DNA of 64,000 nucleotides from Limnephilus marmoratus. Taxonomy: Eukaryota > Arthropoda > Insecta > Trichoptera > Limnephilidae. Where the stretch lies: assembly GCA_917880885.1 (NCBI GenBank), contig OU862908.1, positions 9,088,501 to 9,152,500 of the forward strand, given 5' to 3'. The notes below the pieces were generated by a model, which worked only from the letters and a program-made list of their open reading frames with translations, made no database searches and was not told the DNA's origin. The position numbers and the translations under genes were made by a program. This document shows, one piece after another, positions 55,723 to 64,000 of the stretch (the first letter of the stretch is position 1; every line of letters begins with the position of its first letter).

Positions 55723-56420
55723 TGCCGTCATAAGCAAATAACACATTTTCAATGGTCACATTCTGATGTACCTACCAAACCTTTCATGTTTAAAAGTATC
55801 TATATTAAAATGTGATCATTGAAAATTTCCTATTACTTTTTTCCTTATGCCGAAATTATGGGTGCGTTTCGCTTATTTTTAATAATGTTCTATAAGAGGG
55901 AAAGAAAAATATGTTTATGTGTTTTTAATGGAGATCAGTGTAATAAAAAATAACCTAAGCTGCTTCCGCGTAATAAAAAAGGTAATAATAACGTTATTTA
56001 TATTATATGCCAGTCTTTTTGGTATTCATATATTTCTCATGTCAAATTGATAGCTTATATTCAGGGGGAGAATTGAGGAACTATTTGTTCATTTATTAAC
56101 AAAAGTAACTTTTAGGAACTTTTATAGAAAAAATTAAACCGCATTTATTATACATAACCGATCTGTCTCGGTAACAACATTTTGGGTTTGTTTAGTGATA
56201 AATTGAAGATGTCCACTGACTTGGTATAATTATTTCCCACCATTCTGGACAAAGAATAATACATACGTAAGTCTTAGAATTTCTGCATTGAAATAAAACC
56301 TGACTTCTAGTATTACGTAGTGGAATCCGAAAGCTTATCAACGCAAGCACTTCTGGACTATCAATTACGTAATTTAAATTTTTTTGTGAAAATACCAAGT
56401 CAGCCAAAATCCTTCTGAAG
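55723..56420. other. AT-rich intronic sequence
   Basis: Nothing recognised. Confidence 0.4.
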
Positions 56421-57125
56421 AGGGAATAACCAGACACAACTGGAAATATGCCATTTTTAATTCAAATTCTAGATGTGATTTACAAAGATTGCTATTTTAT
56501 CTAGTAAAGTTAAGTTTTAAATTTTGAAAAAAAGTTAATTTTTATCATAATAAGGTTAAACCGTTGCCCGTTGAGAGATTTATTCTTTTTTTAATCAAAA
56601 TGTTGTATTTTACATTTATACAACACACATTTCAAATCATATGATCAAACAATGAAATAATTTAACAAATTATCTAGGAAAGCTACTTTCCAGAATTTTA
56701 ATTTTAGTTAAATAAAATTATTGTTAAAAATCCGCGCACGAGTCTTGCGGCGAAAATACCTTAGTTTGTCTGTTTATTTTCTGTCTTACAAAATGAAGTA
56801 TTTCAGATTTTTTTAACAAAAATATTTTTATTAGACATTATTGAAAAGTTATAAATACTTACGGTAAAAAAATAATAACAATAAGTATATAATTTAATAA
56901 TTTTATCATAATGCGTTTGAGCTTTTTTATTGCTAACTTGAATATAGATATACATTAAAGCAAGTTTTTAATTAAATTAAATCGATTTTGAGTTATTAGT
57001 CAAAATTTCAGGTATGGAGAATAATCATTCTTTCTCATCAGGACCGCCCTTTGCAAGGGTACGATCGCAAGACCATCATTCGACGAAATTTGAATTCTCA
57101 GCCGCTGATTAATGGGCCTTAAGTA
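56421..57125. mobile_element. TTAA-type inverted-repeat element, copy in reverse orientation
   Basis: The left edge GAAGAGGGAATAACCAGACA and right edge GCCGCTGATTAATGGGCCTT, then AAG, correspond to the right and left ends of 38562-39290. It shares TTTCTCATCAGGACCGCCCT with 25320 and TAGATATACATTAAAGC-type AT-rich body. Confidence 0.62.
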
Positions 57126-57246
57126 TATTCATATCATTTAAAAGAATGTTGCAATTTAAAAAAATGTTGGAATACCCTTTTTAAACACCCCAGTACACTA
57201 TTTTAGTACCTACCTATCAGTTCCTAGTAAATCAGGAGAATAAATC

Positions 57247-57837
57247 TGTACCCGGGAAGCATACGGATGCAAGTCCAAAAAGGTAAATGGTAACTATGGT
57301 CTTTTAACTTCTTCGGATATCTGTGCTGATAGATAACAAAAAACAAGTAATAATTAATTCAATTAGTTTTGTTTTAAAAACGAGCAAGTAAAACGAAATA
57401 TTTTATATGTAGGTACGTACAGCCTTTAAAAATATTGTTTAAAAAAAACGTTACAAAAAACACGGACTTGAGTCCTTCTGCTTCAAAATGAAATGGAAAT
57501 TGTATGTGGTGTATTACGAAAGGACAATATTTGATAATTGTTTACTTCCATAGGAAGCGTAGTAATGTTAGAGGCAGAAGGATGCAAATGGATTTGAGTC
57601 ATAATACTCAAAATGCAACTAAATCATAAATATCGTCCATGTACATCTTTCTGCTTCATAGATAGTTGTTGCGTCAAAGGTATTGCATCCGTATACATTT
57701 TTGAAAATCCTATTTTTCTTCATGATAGGACTTGTATCTTTCTGCCACTGATGAACATGATAATTTACTGCAAGTCTACATCAAAAACTCATTTCTTCAA
57801 ATTTTGGACTTGCTTCTGTATGCTTCTCAGGTACAGA
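57247..57837. mobile_element. Inverted-repeat element with subterminal motifs, about 590 bp
   Basis: Ends TCTGTACCCGGGAAGCATAC and GTATGCTTCTCAGGTACAGA; inner continuation GATGCAAGTCCAAAA and TTTTGGACTTGCTTC. Repeated inside: GAGTCCTTCTGCTTC, GGCAGAAGGATGCAAATGGA, CTTTCTGCTTCATAG and GGACTTGTATCTTTCTGCC, variants of one motif in both orientations. No coding sequence recognised. Confidence 0.78.
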
Positions 57838-58269
57838 AATACGAAATACTCTTTGCGATCGCACTTGTTGAAAATCGTTACATGCAGTAATATATTCGTA
57901 GGTTATATAAATTAATATTTTATGTTCAGCGAGTCCAAAGTGCCAAAAATCTTGTGACTCACTTTATTAACTTAAGGCGTCAACTGAAGTTGTTTGTCAA
58001 TTATTAGAGTTGTTTTTTACCGTTGATGAAAAGGGGATTCATCAGAAAAGTTGTTTTTTATCAAATATGAATATATAATTTTTTTAAAATTTTATGTGAG
58101 AGTGAGTTAAAATTTGTACGTAAAAAATTAATCAAACAATATTTCTGCTGTGCAATATAATCCAAATAAATGAAATATTTCTGAACGTATCCGGAAACTA
58201 AATCTGTTTTTGAAAGGTGATAAAATACGTTTACAAATTTATTATTAGCAATAAAAATATAGTCTATAA

Positions 58270-58860
58270 CATCTTTTGGCCAAAGAAACTATTTATACCA
58301 AGCTCCACTTATGTTTAATATTCTGCCAGACAACATTAAATCTTCCAATTCATTAGCTAAATTTAAAAAGAATGTTAAGATATTTGTGTTAACAGAGGAT
58401 TGGCATACTATTTTTTCATCCTTGTCCTTTTTTAAATAATAAGATTTCAATTTTTAAATAATAAGATTTGTTTTTTAATAATATTTGTTTTTTAATAATA
58501 TTTGTTTTTTGAATAATAAGCTTTTTTTATAAATAAATAGATTTTATTTGAGTTCCATTTCCCAAAATTGGAGTGTCACCCTAGATGTTTTGAACTAGCT
58601 TTGTTTCTTGGTGGGTATAGTAATTAAAGATTTATTTATGGTCTATATTGTTACAAATCATACTTAAATTACCCATCTGCTCACTAATATGATATTTTTA
58701 TTTCTTATTATTATTATTATATTATAATATTTTAGTGTTTTAAATGTAGTGTATTTTAGTATTTTGTGTGTATAAAATCACTCAAATTTGTAAATGTTAA
58801 CCTCAACACAGGCTGTTAGTCCTAGTGAGGTTAATTTTTTTATGTAAAAATAAAAAATAA
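58270..58860 (+). pseudogene. LINE 3' end with terminal stem-loop
   Basis: A short reading LFNILPDNIKSSNSLAKFKK resembles a LINE ORF2 C-terminus. A long AT-rich 3' UTR follows, with repeated TTTTTTAATAATATTTG. The stem AACCTCA (58799-58805) pairs with TGAGGTT (58826-58832), with ACAGGCT in the loop, then an A-rich tail. Confidence 0.65.
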
Positions 58861-59521
58861 GAATGTATGGTGAGAAGTTTTAATTAAATAAATAGTTTTT
58901 TAAATACTAAATTTTTTAATATAAACAAAAAGTTTTAAAAACGGCTCACCTTACGTTTATTCTATCTAAAACTAATGATAACGAAAAAAAAAGAAAAATT
59001 CATCCATATTTTATTAGGCGATTGTATTACGAATATTATTATCACCACACGTTTTTGTCGTTTCATACAAAAATAATGAATAAAAAATTCTCGAAATTTT
59101 AAACATTTTTCTCAAACTGCTATCGGAAACTTTGGTTTCAAAGATGTGCACATTATAATTTTTCTATGGTTAAATTCTTAGATTTGAAAATGAAGAGAAA
59201 TTTTCTATTTCACCGCGACGATTATATTTCTCACCATAGACAGTAAAGGAGACACAACTATTTATATGAGATTTATTGGTCAGCTGGGACAAATATGGTA
59301 TCCTGCGATTAAACGGGTTAACATAAGACCATCCTTTATTTGAATTTAATGTTTGTAATATAATTAGAGAGCCACATTGGTCGCTAAATAAAATATGATA
59401 CTACTTTGGTCAATAAGCTTTGAACTTTATTAAAATGTCCCCAAAACCACAATGAAAGTTTGTTTACTACAGCATTCCATGTTTTCACCTTTTGTAAATA
59501 TTAAATACGCATCATGGATGT
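58861..59521. other. AT-rich intronic sequence
   Basis: Nothing recognised. Confidence 0.4.
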
Positions 59522-59978
59522 GGAGGCTAATTTGGTAGCCGGTTTGAGGACCGCGTCTCCAGGAACTATGTATTGGATAACCATAATCTCCGCCATTGGT
59601 CACCCCAAGTGGTTCGCTACGTTTGGTGACTTAAAAAGAGTGGAAGATAGTTTTAGTATCGCCCTGGTGTAAGACCACCATTCAGAATTAAAACGTTGCT
59701 TGAAATGGCTTTTAGCCGTATTTGGTGACCAGATCTGAATAGCCAGGTACTTCCCCACCTTCCTCTTCCCCGTCTCCTTCCCCTCCCCACTACCTTCAGC
59801 CTCACAACATACTCCAATCGGGGATGCCATAGTCTCACTGGCTCCAAACGGAAACAGTTGGGACACTTGTGCAGTATAGATATAATTTTTTTTTTTAAAG
59901 TGTCAGGGTTCAGATCTTCACGGTGAATGTATCTTCTTGCCAGCTGCGTGGTAGGCCAGATATCAGGCTCAGGGTCAT
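59522..59978 (+). mobile_element. SINE-A copy containing a SINE-B insertion
   Basis: Part 1 (59522-59637) has GGTAGCCGGTTTGAGGACCG, CCATTGGTCACCCCAAGTGG and TACGTTTGGTGACTTA. Part 2 resumes after the SINE-B at about 59897 with GTGTCAGGGTTCAG, then CAGCTGCGTGGTAGGCCAGA, which is the next SINE-A segment in the long form. Confidence 0.72.
59638..59893 (+). mobile_element. SINE-B copy, 5' truncated, nested in SINE-A
   Basis: Starts AGTGGAAGATAG and holds TATCGCCCTGGTGTAAGACC, TTCCCCACCTTCCTCTTCC and TTGGGACACTTGTGCAGTAT. It ends in an unusual T-rich rather than A-rich tail. Confidence 0.85.
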
Positions 59979-60235
59979 GTCACCTCATTGCAATGAAAAA
60001 ATATTTTTTTCACTTTTATGCCTTTTTAATTTTTTAAGTACATAGGTTGTAGGTTTTTAATTCTAGGTTACACAGATTTACATATCCACCATAAGTTATA
60101 TTTTTAGTATTACCATTTTAACAACACTGGCGCCCGCCTATGTTTTTTTTCTTTTTCTAAATACCCCCGACTATACTTATTTATATTTACAATGTTTTGA
60201 TTACTGCCTATGCTTTCGGTAGTTGTGAAAAATAT

Positions 60236-60475
60236 TACAAAAAAATACAAGTGTGCAGTTCACACACGGTAGAAGTGAAACTTTCAGAAAACGAAAGTGG
60301 ACAAGAGTGGGGAGGCTATGAAACACCACACAAAGAGGAGACCGATTATACTATCTCATTCTCTCGCAGGCTAAATCCTATAGATGTTTGGGTTAGTCTC
60401 TTTTTAGTGTCGCTCGTTTCCGTTTCATCGAGTTTCAAATCACAACGGTACTAAAGAAATTTTCACTTTAAAGAT
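60236..60475 (+). repeat. Third copy of the 250-bp repeat seen in tandem at 31020-31560
   Basis: Shares GTAGAAGTGAAACTTTCAGA, GGAGACCGATTATACTATCT, CATTCTCTCGCAGGCTAAAT and CCTATAGATGTTTG with the 31-kb units. Confidence 0.78.
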
Positions 60476-60529
60476 AATGTAACAGGGAAAGTGTTAATAA
60501 TAATTGGATTCATACAGAGTCACACATGG

Positions 60530-60615
60530 TATGATACATTCAGTATCGCCTTGGTGAAAGACGTGAAAGACCATTATTCGGAATCAAAGCATTGCTTGAA
60601 ATGGCTTTAGCCGTA
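60530..60615 (+). mobile_element. SINE-B fragment
   Basis: Has ATTCAGTATCGCCTTGGTGA, a short duplication GAAAGACGTGAAAGACC and GCTTGAAATGGCTTTAGCCG. Truncated at both ends. Confidence 0.7.
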
Positions 60616-60636
60616 CTCACAAGGGAAATAATTTTT

Positions 60637-61077
60637 TTTACAATAGCTCCACACAGGAGGCCCTCAGGAAAAAATCCCTCAGGGCCCATGTATCTTTGGG
60701 AATGCTGTGTGGAGGGTATTTTTAAGGAAAGGAGGGAGAGGAAGTTCTAGGAAGGAAAAATGTACGAAGGGTGGGTAGGAATCTGGGGTCAATGTGTCCA
60801 AGAGTGAGAGAGTGAGAATCCATCCCTCCCACCGCGGTGCAAGGCGATGGGTCGAGAAAGTTCAGCTGGAGAGATCTAGACTCAAGCAGGCTCTCCCGAT
60901 CCGGACCTTCACGCAGTAGGGGAGGAAACGCATTCGCCACCAAGACCTAGGCAAGCCTCACTCCAAGAACCCGGGCACCCCTGCTAAATTACCAAACGTA
61001 GCCACTTGGGGTGACCTAGGGGTGTTGGTTATCCAATAAGTAGTTCCCTGGGCTACGGTACCCATACCTGCCTCCCT
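60637..61077 (-). mobile_element. SINE-A long form, antisense, just upstream of the catalytic exon
   Basis: About 440 bp from TTTTTACAATAGCTCCACAC (tail side) to CCCATACCTGCCTCCCTTAT (head side). It contains the long-form segment GATGGGTCGAGAAAGTTCAG through CGGACCTTCACGCAGTAGGG. Its head end is 52 bp before the exon at 61130. Confidence 0.88.
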
Positions 61078-61129
61078 TATTAAAACATGAAATAATATTG
61101 TTTTATAATTTTTATTTCTGTATTTCCAG

Positions 61130-61377
61130 ACCACTAAGGCCTTCCTCCCCGACATGGTGGAGAACCAGGAAGGCCACATCGTGACCATCGCGTCCATGGC
61201 CGGCCACGTGGGAGTGGCGAAGCTGGTGGACTATTGCTCCACGAAGTTCGCGGCGGTGGGCTTCGACGAGGCTCTGCGGGCCGAGCTGGAGGCTATGGAC
61301 GTCAAGGGCGTGCACACCACCGTCATCTGCCCCTTCTTCATCCGCAGCACGGGCATGTTCGAGGAAGTCCACTCCAG
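61130..61377 (+). CDS. SDR16C-like short-chain dehydrogenase, catalytic exon
   Basis: An exon of 82 codons plus two bases (phase 2 donor) between acceptor tgtatttccag and donor gtttgt. It begins TTKAFLPDMVENQEGHIVTI. It carries the catalytic Ser in IASMAGH, the active-site YCSTK (Tyr-x3-Lys), then FAAVGFDEALRAELEAMD and the substrate-loop segment CPFFIRSTGMFEEVHS. GC content is far above the flanks, as expected for constrained coding sequence. The last exon, encoding the C-terminal helix region, was not found before the window ends. SINE-A copies lie 52 bp upstream (antisense) and 58 bp downstream (sense), so the exon is bracketed by inverted repeats. Confidence 0.93.
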
Positions 61378-61435
61378 GTTTGTAATTTTTTTTTTCTTTT
61401 GGCATTTCATCCTCCATTTATTTATTGAATTACCA

Positions 61436-61632
61436 GCACCTCTGCCAGGTCACCCCTCGTGGTTCGCTATGTTTGGTGACTTAGCCGGCGTGCTCGGGTT
61501 CATGGGGTGAGGTTTGCCTAGGTCATGACGGCGGATGCGTTTGCTCACCTTCCGCGTGGCGGGCCGAATCGGGAGAGATTGGGTGAGGGCGACCTTTTGA
61601 CCTCTCCAGCCGGACTCTCTCGACTCATCACC
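61436..61632 (+). mobile_element. SINE-A fragment, sense, just downstream of the catalytic exon
   Basis: Begins ACCAGCACCTCTGCCAGGTC, includes GTGCTCGGGTTCATGGGGTG and CTCTCCAGCCGGACTCTCTC, and ends CACCTTTTTTT. Opposite orientation to the copy at 60637. Confidence 0.83.
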
Positions 61633-61675
61633 TTTTTTTGTACAGTGAAATTTAAGGGAATATGGAGCAGAAGGA

Positions 61676-62068
61676 GATTAACACCTCTGTCATAGATCCC
61701 CTACAATCATTTGCCACGTTTGGTGACTTAGCAGGGGTGCCCGAGTTCGGGTCTTGGTGGTGTACGCCTTAATCTGCCCGCAAGCTGGATCTGGAGAGAC
61801 TGAACTTGAGGAAGACCTTTTGATCTCTCCAGCAAGACTTTCTCGGAACGTCGCCTTGCACCGCAGTGGGAGGAATGGATTCATACATCCGTCACTCCTG
61901 GACACTCTGCCCCTAGATTCCTACCCATCCCTCATACTTTTTCCCTTCCCAGAACTTCATATCTTCCTCGCCCTAAAAGTATCTACCCTCCACGCAGCAT
62001 CCCCAAAGATGAAAATGATTGAAATTGTTTATCTCGGGGCCTCCTGTATGGAGTTAATGTAAAAAAAA
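61676..62068 (+). mobile_element. SINE-A long form, 5' truncated, sense
   Basis: From AACACCTCTGTCATAGATCC, through GCCTTGCACCGCAGTGGGAG and TTCCCTTCCCAGAACTTCAT, to CCTCCTGTATGGAGTTAATG and TAAAAAAAAA. It follows the previous fragment nearly in tandem. Confidence 0.85.
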
Positions 62069-62519
62069 ATGCATTTCATCTGTCAGTTAATTTGTTTGTT
62101 ATGTTCTGATACTTGCATTTGATTTATGATACTTGGCGTATTGGATTATACTTTTTATACCGCTTGTGATTTCTAGGAGCAATCAAATCGGAATAATCAT
62201 TATGGTAGGTACCTACATACCGGCCTGAAGAAATTTTGAAAAAAGAATTTATTGTCATTGAGATGCGACATTTTTTTAAATAATTGTAAAATTCCTTATT
62301 TGAAATTTAAAAAATGCTACGTAAAATATTTACGGTTTATAATAAATTAAATACGATGGTTTTTCAGTACCTACTTACAAATATAATAATTTCTGAAGAA
62401 AATTTTTTGGATTTGATTAATGCTCGTGTTAGACCACGCTATACTCTTCATGCGTTTTTTATGCGCCGCTTATACAGATAATAATATGTTGTAGATCACA
62501 CAGAGGTATAATCTACTTC

Positions 62520-62645
62520 CCTTTCGAAATCAATTTATATTTTTTATATTGAAAAGAGTCAATACGTCTAGAACTAGAATTTGATTTAAAAATTACATAT
62601 TTCCGGTTGTGTCTGGTTATTCGCTCTCAATCTTTGGTGAGTTGT
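62520..62645 (+). repeat. TTAA-type repeat, right-end fragment
   Basis: AAAGAGTCAATACGTCTAGA and ATATTTCCGGTTGTGTCTGG, then TTATTCGCTCTCAA, match the right end of 38562-39290. Confidence 0.6.
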
Positions 62646-62776
62646 TTCACGTAATAATATTATTAATTTACATGAATTACACAATTCACACTCTTTTGAT
62701 TTAAGAATTTTTAATAAAATTACCCAACTAATGGGAATCAATGCATAAAAAAACATGTTTATTTCCTAAAGTATTT

Positions 62777-63170
62777 GACGGCCGGCATAGTGCAGCGGTA
62801 AGGCTCTTGACTCGCACTCCGAAGGTCGCCACGCCGGCGTGGCAAATAAATTTTATTTGGTTAATTTGAGTTATTCACAATTTATTAATTTAAAATAATA
62901 TATAGTATATTTGCGGCACGTTCCAAAGTGGAAGATACTCTCAGTATTGCCCTGGTGTAAGACCACCATTCAGAATTGAAACGTTGCTTGAAATGGCTTT
63001 AGCCGTGTTTGGTGACCAGATCTGAATAGCCAGGTACTTCCCCACCTCCCTCTTCCCTATCTCCTTCTCCTCCCCACTACCTTCATACCCCAATTTGGGA
63101 TGCCATAATCCCATTGGCTCTAGACGAGAGCAGTTGGGACTCTTGTGCGGTATTCATGTAAAAAAAATGT
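62777..63170 (+). mobile_element. SINE-B, full-length-like reference copy
   Basis: The tRNA-like head is ACGGCCGGCATAGTGCAGCG, GTAAGGCTCTTGACTCGCAC, CCGAAGGTCGC with a B box damaged by a deletion. The linker is AAATAAATTTTATTTGGTTA. The body (AGACCACCATTCAGAATTGA, GCCAGGTACTTCCCCACC) ends TTGTGCGGTATTCATGTAAA and AAAAA. It would be transcribed by RNA polymerase III and mobilised by a LINE. Confidence 0.9.
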
Positions 63171-63467
63171 ACTTATTTCCTAAAGTATTCTTTCTTTTCT
63201 AACGACATTCTGCAATACATCAAAAAGCAGCTCTACGTTAAAAAAGGTTTTTCCAGACAATAACCATTTTCTTACGAAAGTTGTCCTGTTTTAATTGAGG
63301 TTGTTCTAAGATTAATTGTATTATGTATGTTAAGATATGGTCGTATAACGATACAGTATATTATATTAGTATGTAGGAGGGTTACGGAGAGTTCCATGTC
63401 AACTCAGAATCATGCAATTTCAACACCCTTCTGAAAAGTCATTAAAAGTTATGAAAAAAAAACAAAA

Positions 63468-63757
63468 ATAGCCCATAAGCCTATGTCATCTTTGGGGATG
63501 CTGTGTGAAGGTTTTTTTTAAGGAAGGGAAGGAGGGGAGAGTTCTGGGAAGGAAGAGGGTGTAAGGGGTGGATAGGAATCTGGGATTCAGTGTCCTGGTC
63601 ATCCGCCTCCAGGACCTAGACAAACCTCACCCCATGAACCCGGGCACCCCTGCTAAATCACCAAACGTAGCAAACCACCTGTGACTTATGACAGAGGTGT
63701 TGGTTATCCAATAAAGGTTTCCGGAGCGGCGGTACCCATTCCCGCCTCCCAAATTAA
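63468..63757 (-). mobile_element. SINE-A copy, antisense, 3' truncated
   Basis: From CCTATGTCATCTTTGGGGAT to TACCCATTCCCGCCTCCCAA. The tail part (GAGCTCATGTAAAA) is missing, replaced by ATAGCCCATAAG. Confidence 0.87.
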
Positions 63758-64000
63758 AGAACAAACACAGCCTTTTCTGAATAATAAAGGTTGTCGTACA
63801 TCCCAGATTCTAGCTATGGTAAAAATGATTATTGTTTCTTAAAATGCCAAAAAACACTTGGGTATAATTTTTGAGAATATCATACAGCTTATATTTGTTA
63901 GAATTTTTAATACAAACATCCTAGCGGGATCAGGATATTTTCATAAATAAATATTAGCAAATTTAATCGAACATTGCACCCGGTAACAAAGTTTATTTTC
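63758..64000. other. AT-rich sequence, nothing recognised
   Basis: No exon of the SDR gene is visible here. Confidence 0.4.

Larger units (their letters stand above)
54556..61129 (+). other. Intron of the SDR gene (6574 bp)
   Basis: Runs from the gtaaga donor to the ttccag acceptor. It holds SINE-A with a nested MITE, a TTAA-type element, a 0.6-kb inverted-repeat element, a LINE 3' end, a SINE-B nested in SINE-A, a copy of a 250-bp repeat, and an antisense SINE-A just before the acceptor. The joined protein reads FW then TTKAFL, as expected for the family, so no exon is missing between them. Confidence 0.85.

Noticed and set aside
59522..59895. Chimeric SINE formed by template switching between SINE-A and SINE-B
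   Set aside because: SINE-A sequence resumes after the SINE-B, so simple insertion explains it.
60722..62062. Several open frames of 60-100 codons near the catalytic exon
   Set aside because: They are readings of SINE-A copies or the antisense of the SDR exon.
61378..64000. Final SDR exon downstream
   Set aside because: All open frames here read as SINE sequence; no C-terminal SDR pattern seen.

Overview
This is an intron-rich, repeat-rich window from an animal nuclear genome, most probably an insect and likely a moth or butterfly. The evidence is strong AT bias, GT-AG introns of 6.6 and 8.2 kb, a mariner copy with CATATGAAATTGGCG ends, jockey/RTE/CR1-type LINE fragments, hAT and Tc1 remnants, and frequent short runs such as TAGGTACCTAC that are common in Lepidoptera. 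The order-level assignment is inference. There are no operons, no CRISPR array and no intact RNA gene.

Only one host gene is secure. Three + strand exons (46153-46277, 54445-54555, 61130-61377) join in frame into the central and catalytic part of a short-chain dehydrogenase/reductase of the SDR16C / epidermal retinol dehydrogenase 2-like group. The protein has NNAG, an active-site Ser in IASMAGH and YCSTK. The glycine-rich N-terminal exon(s) and the C-terminal exon(s) were not found and presumably lie outside or hidden upstream. All other long open frames are transposon debris, low-complexity sequence, or unexplained.

The rest is a layered transposon landscape. 1-46 kb is presumably intergenic or 5' intron sequence. 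It holds LINE pseudogenes, three hAT-type elements with exact 8-bp target duplications (1256, 23019, 34464), a mariner nested in another element's inverted repeat (32.3-33.4 kb), a 10-bp tandem array matching heat-shock elements (11464-11636), two very long microsatellites at LINE-like 3' ends (7279, 40088), and tRNA-like SINE heads. 46-61 kb is the two SDR introns, packed with fold-back elements, Tc1/Harbinger-type MITEs, LINE 3' ends and two SINE families (called A and B here). SINE-A copies in opposite orientation sit about 50-60 bp from each side of the third exon. 61.4-64 kb continues with SINE-A and a nearly full-length tRNA-derived SINE-B. Nested insertions give a partial relative chronology.
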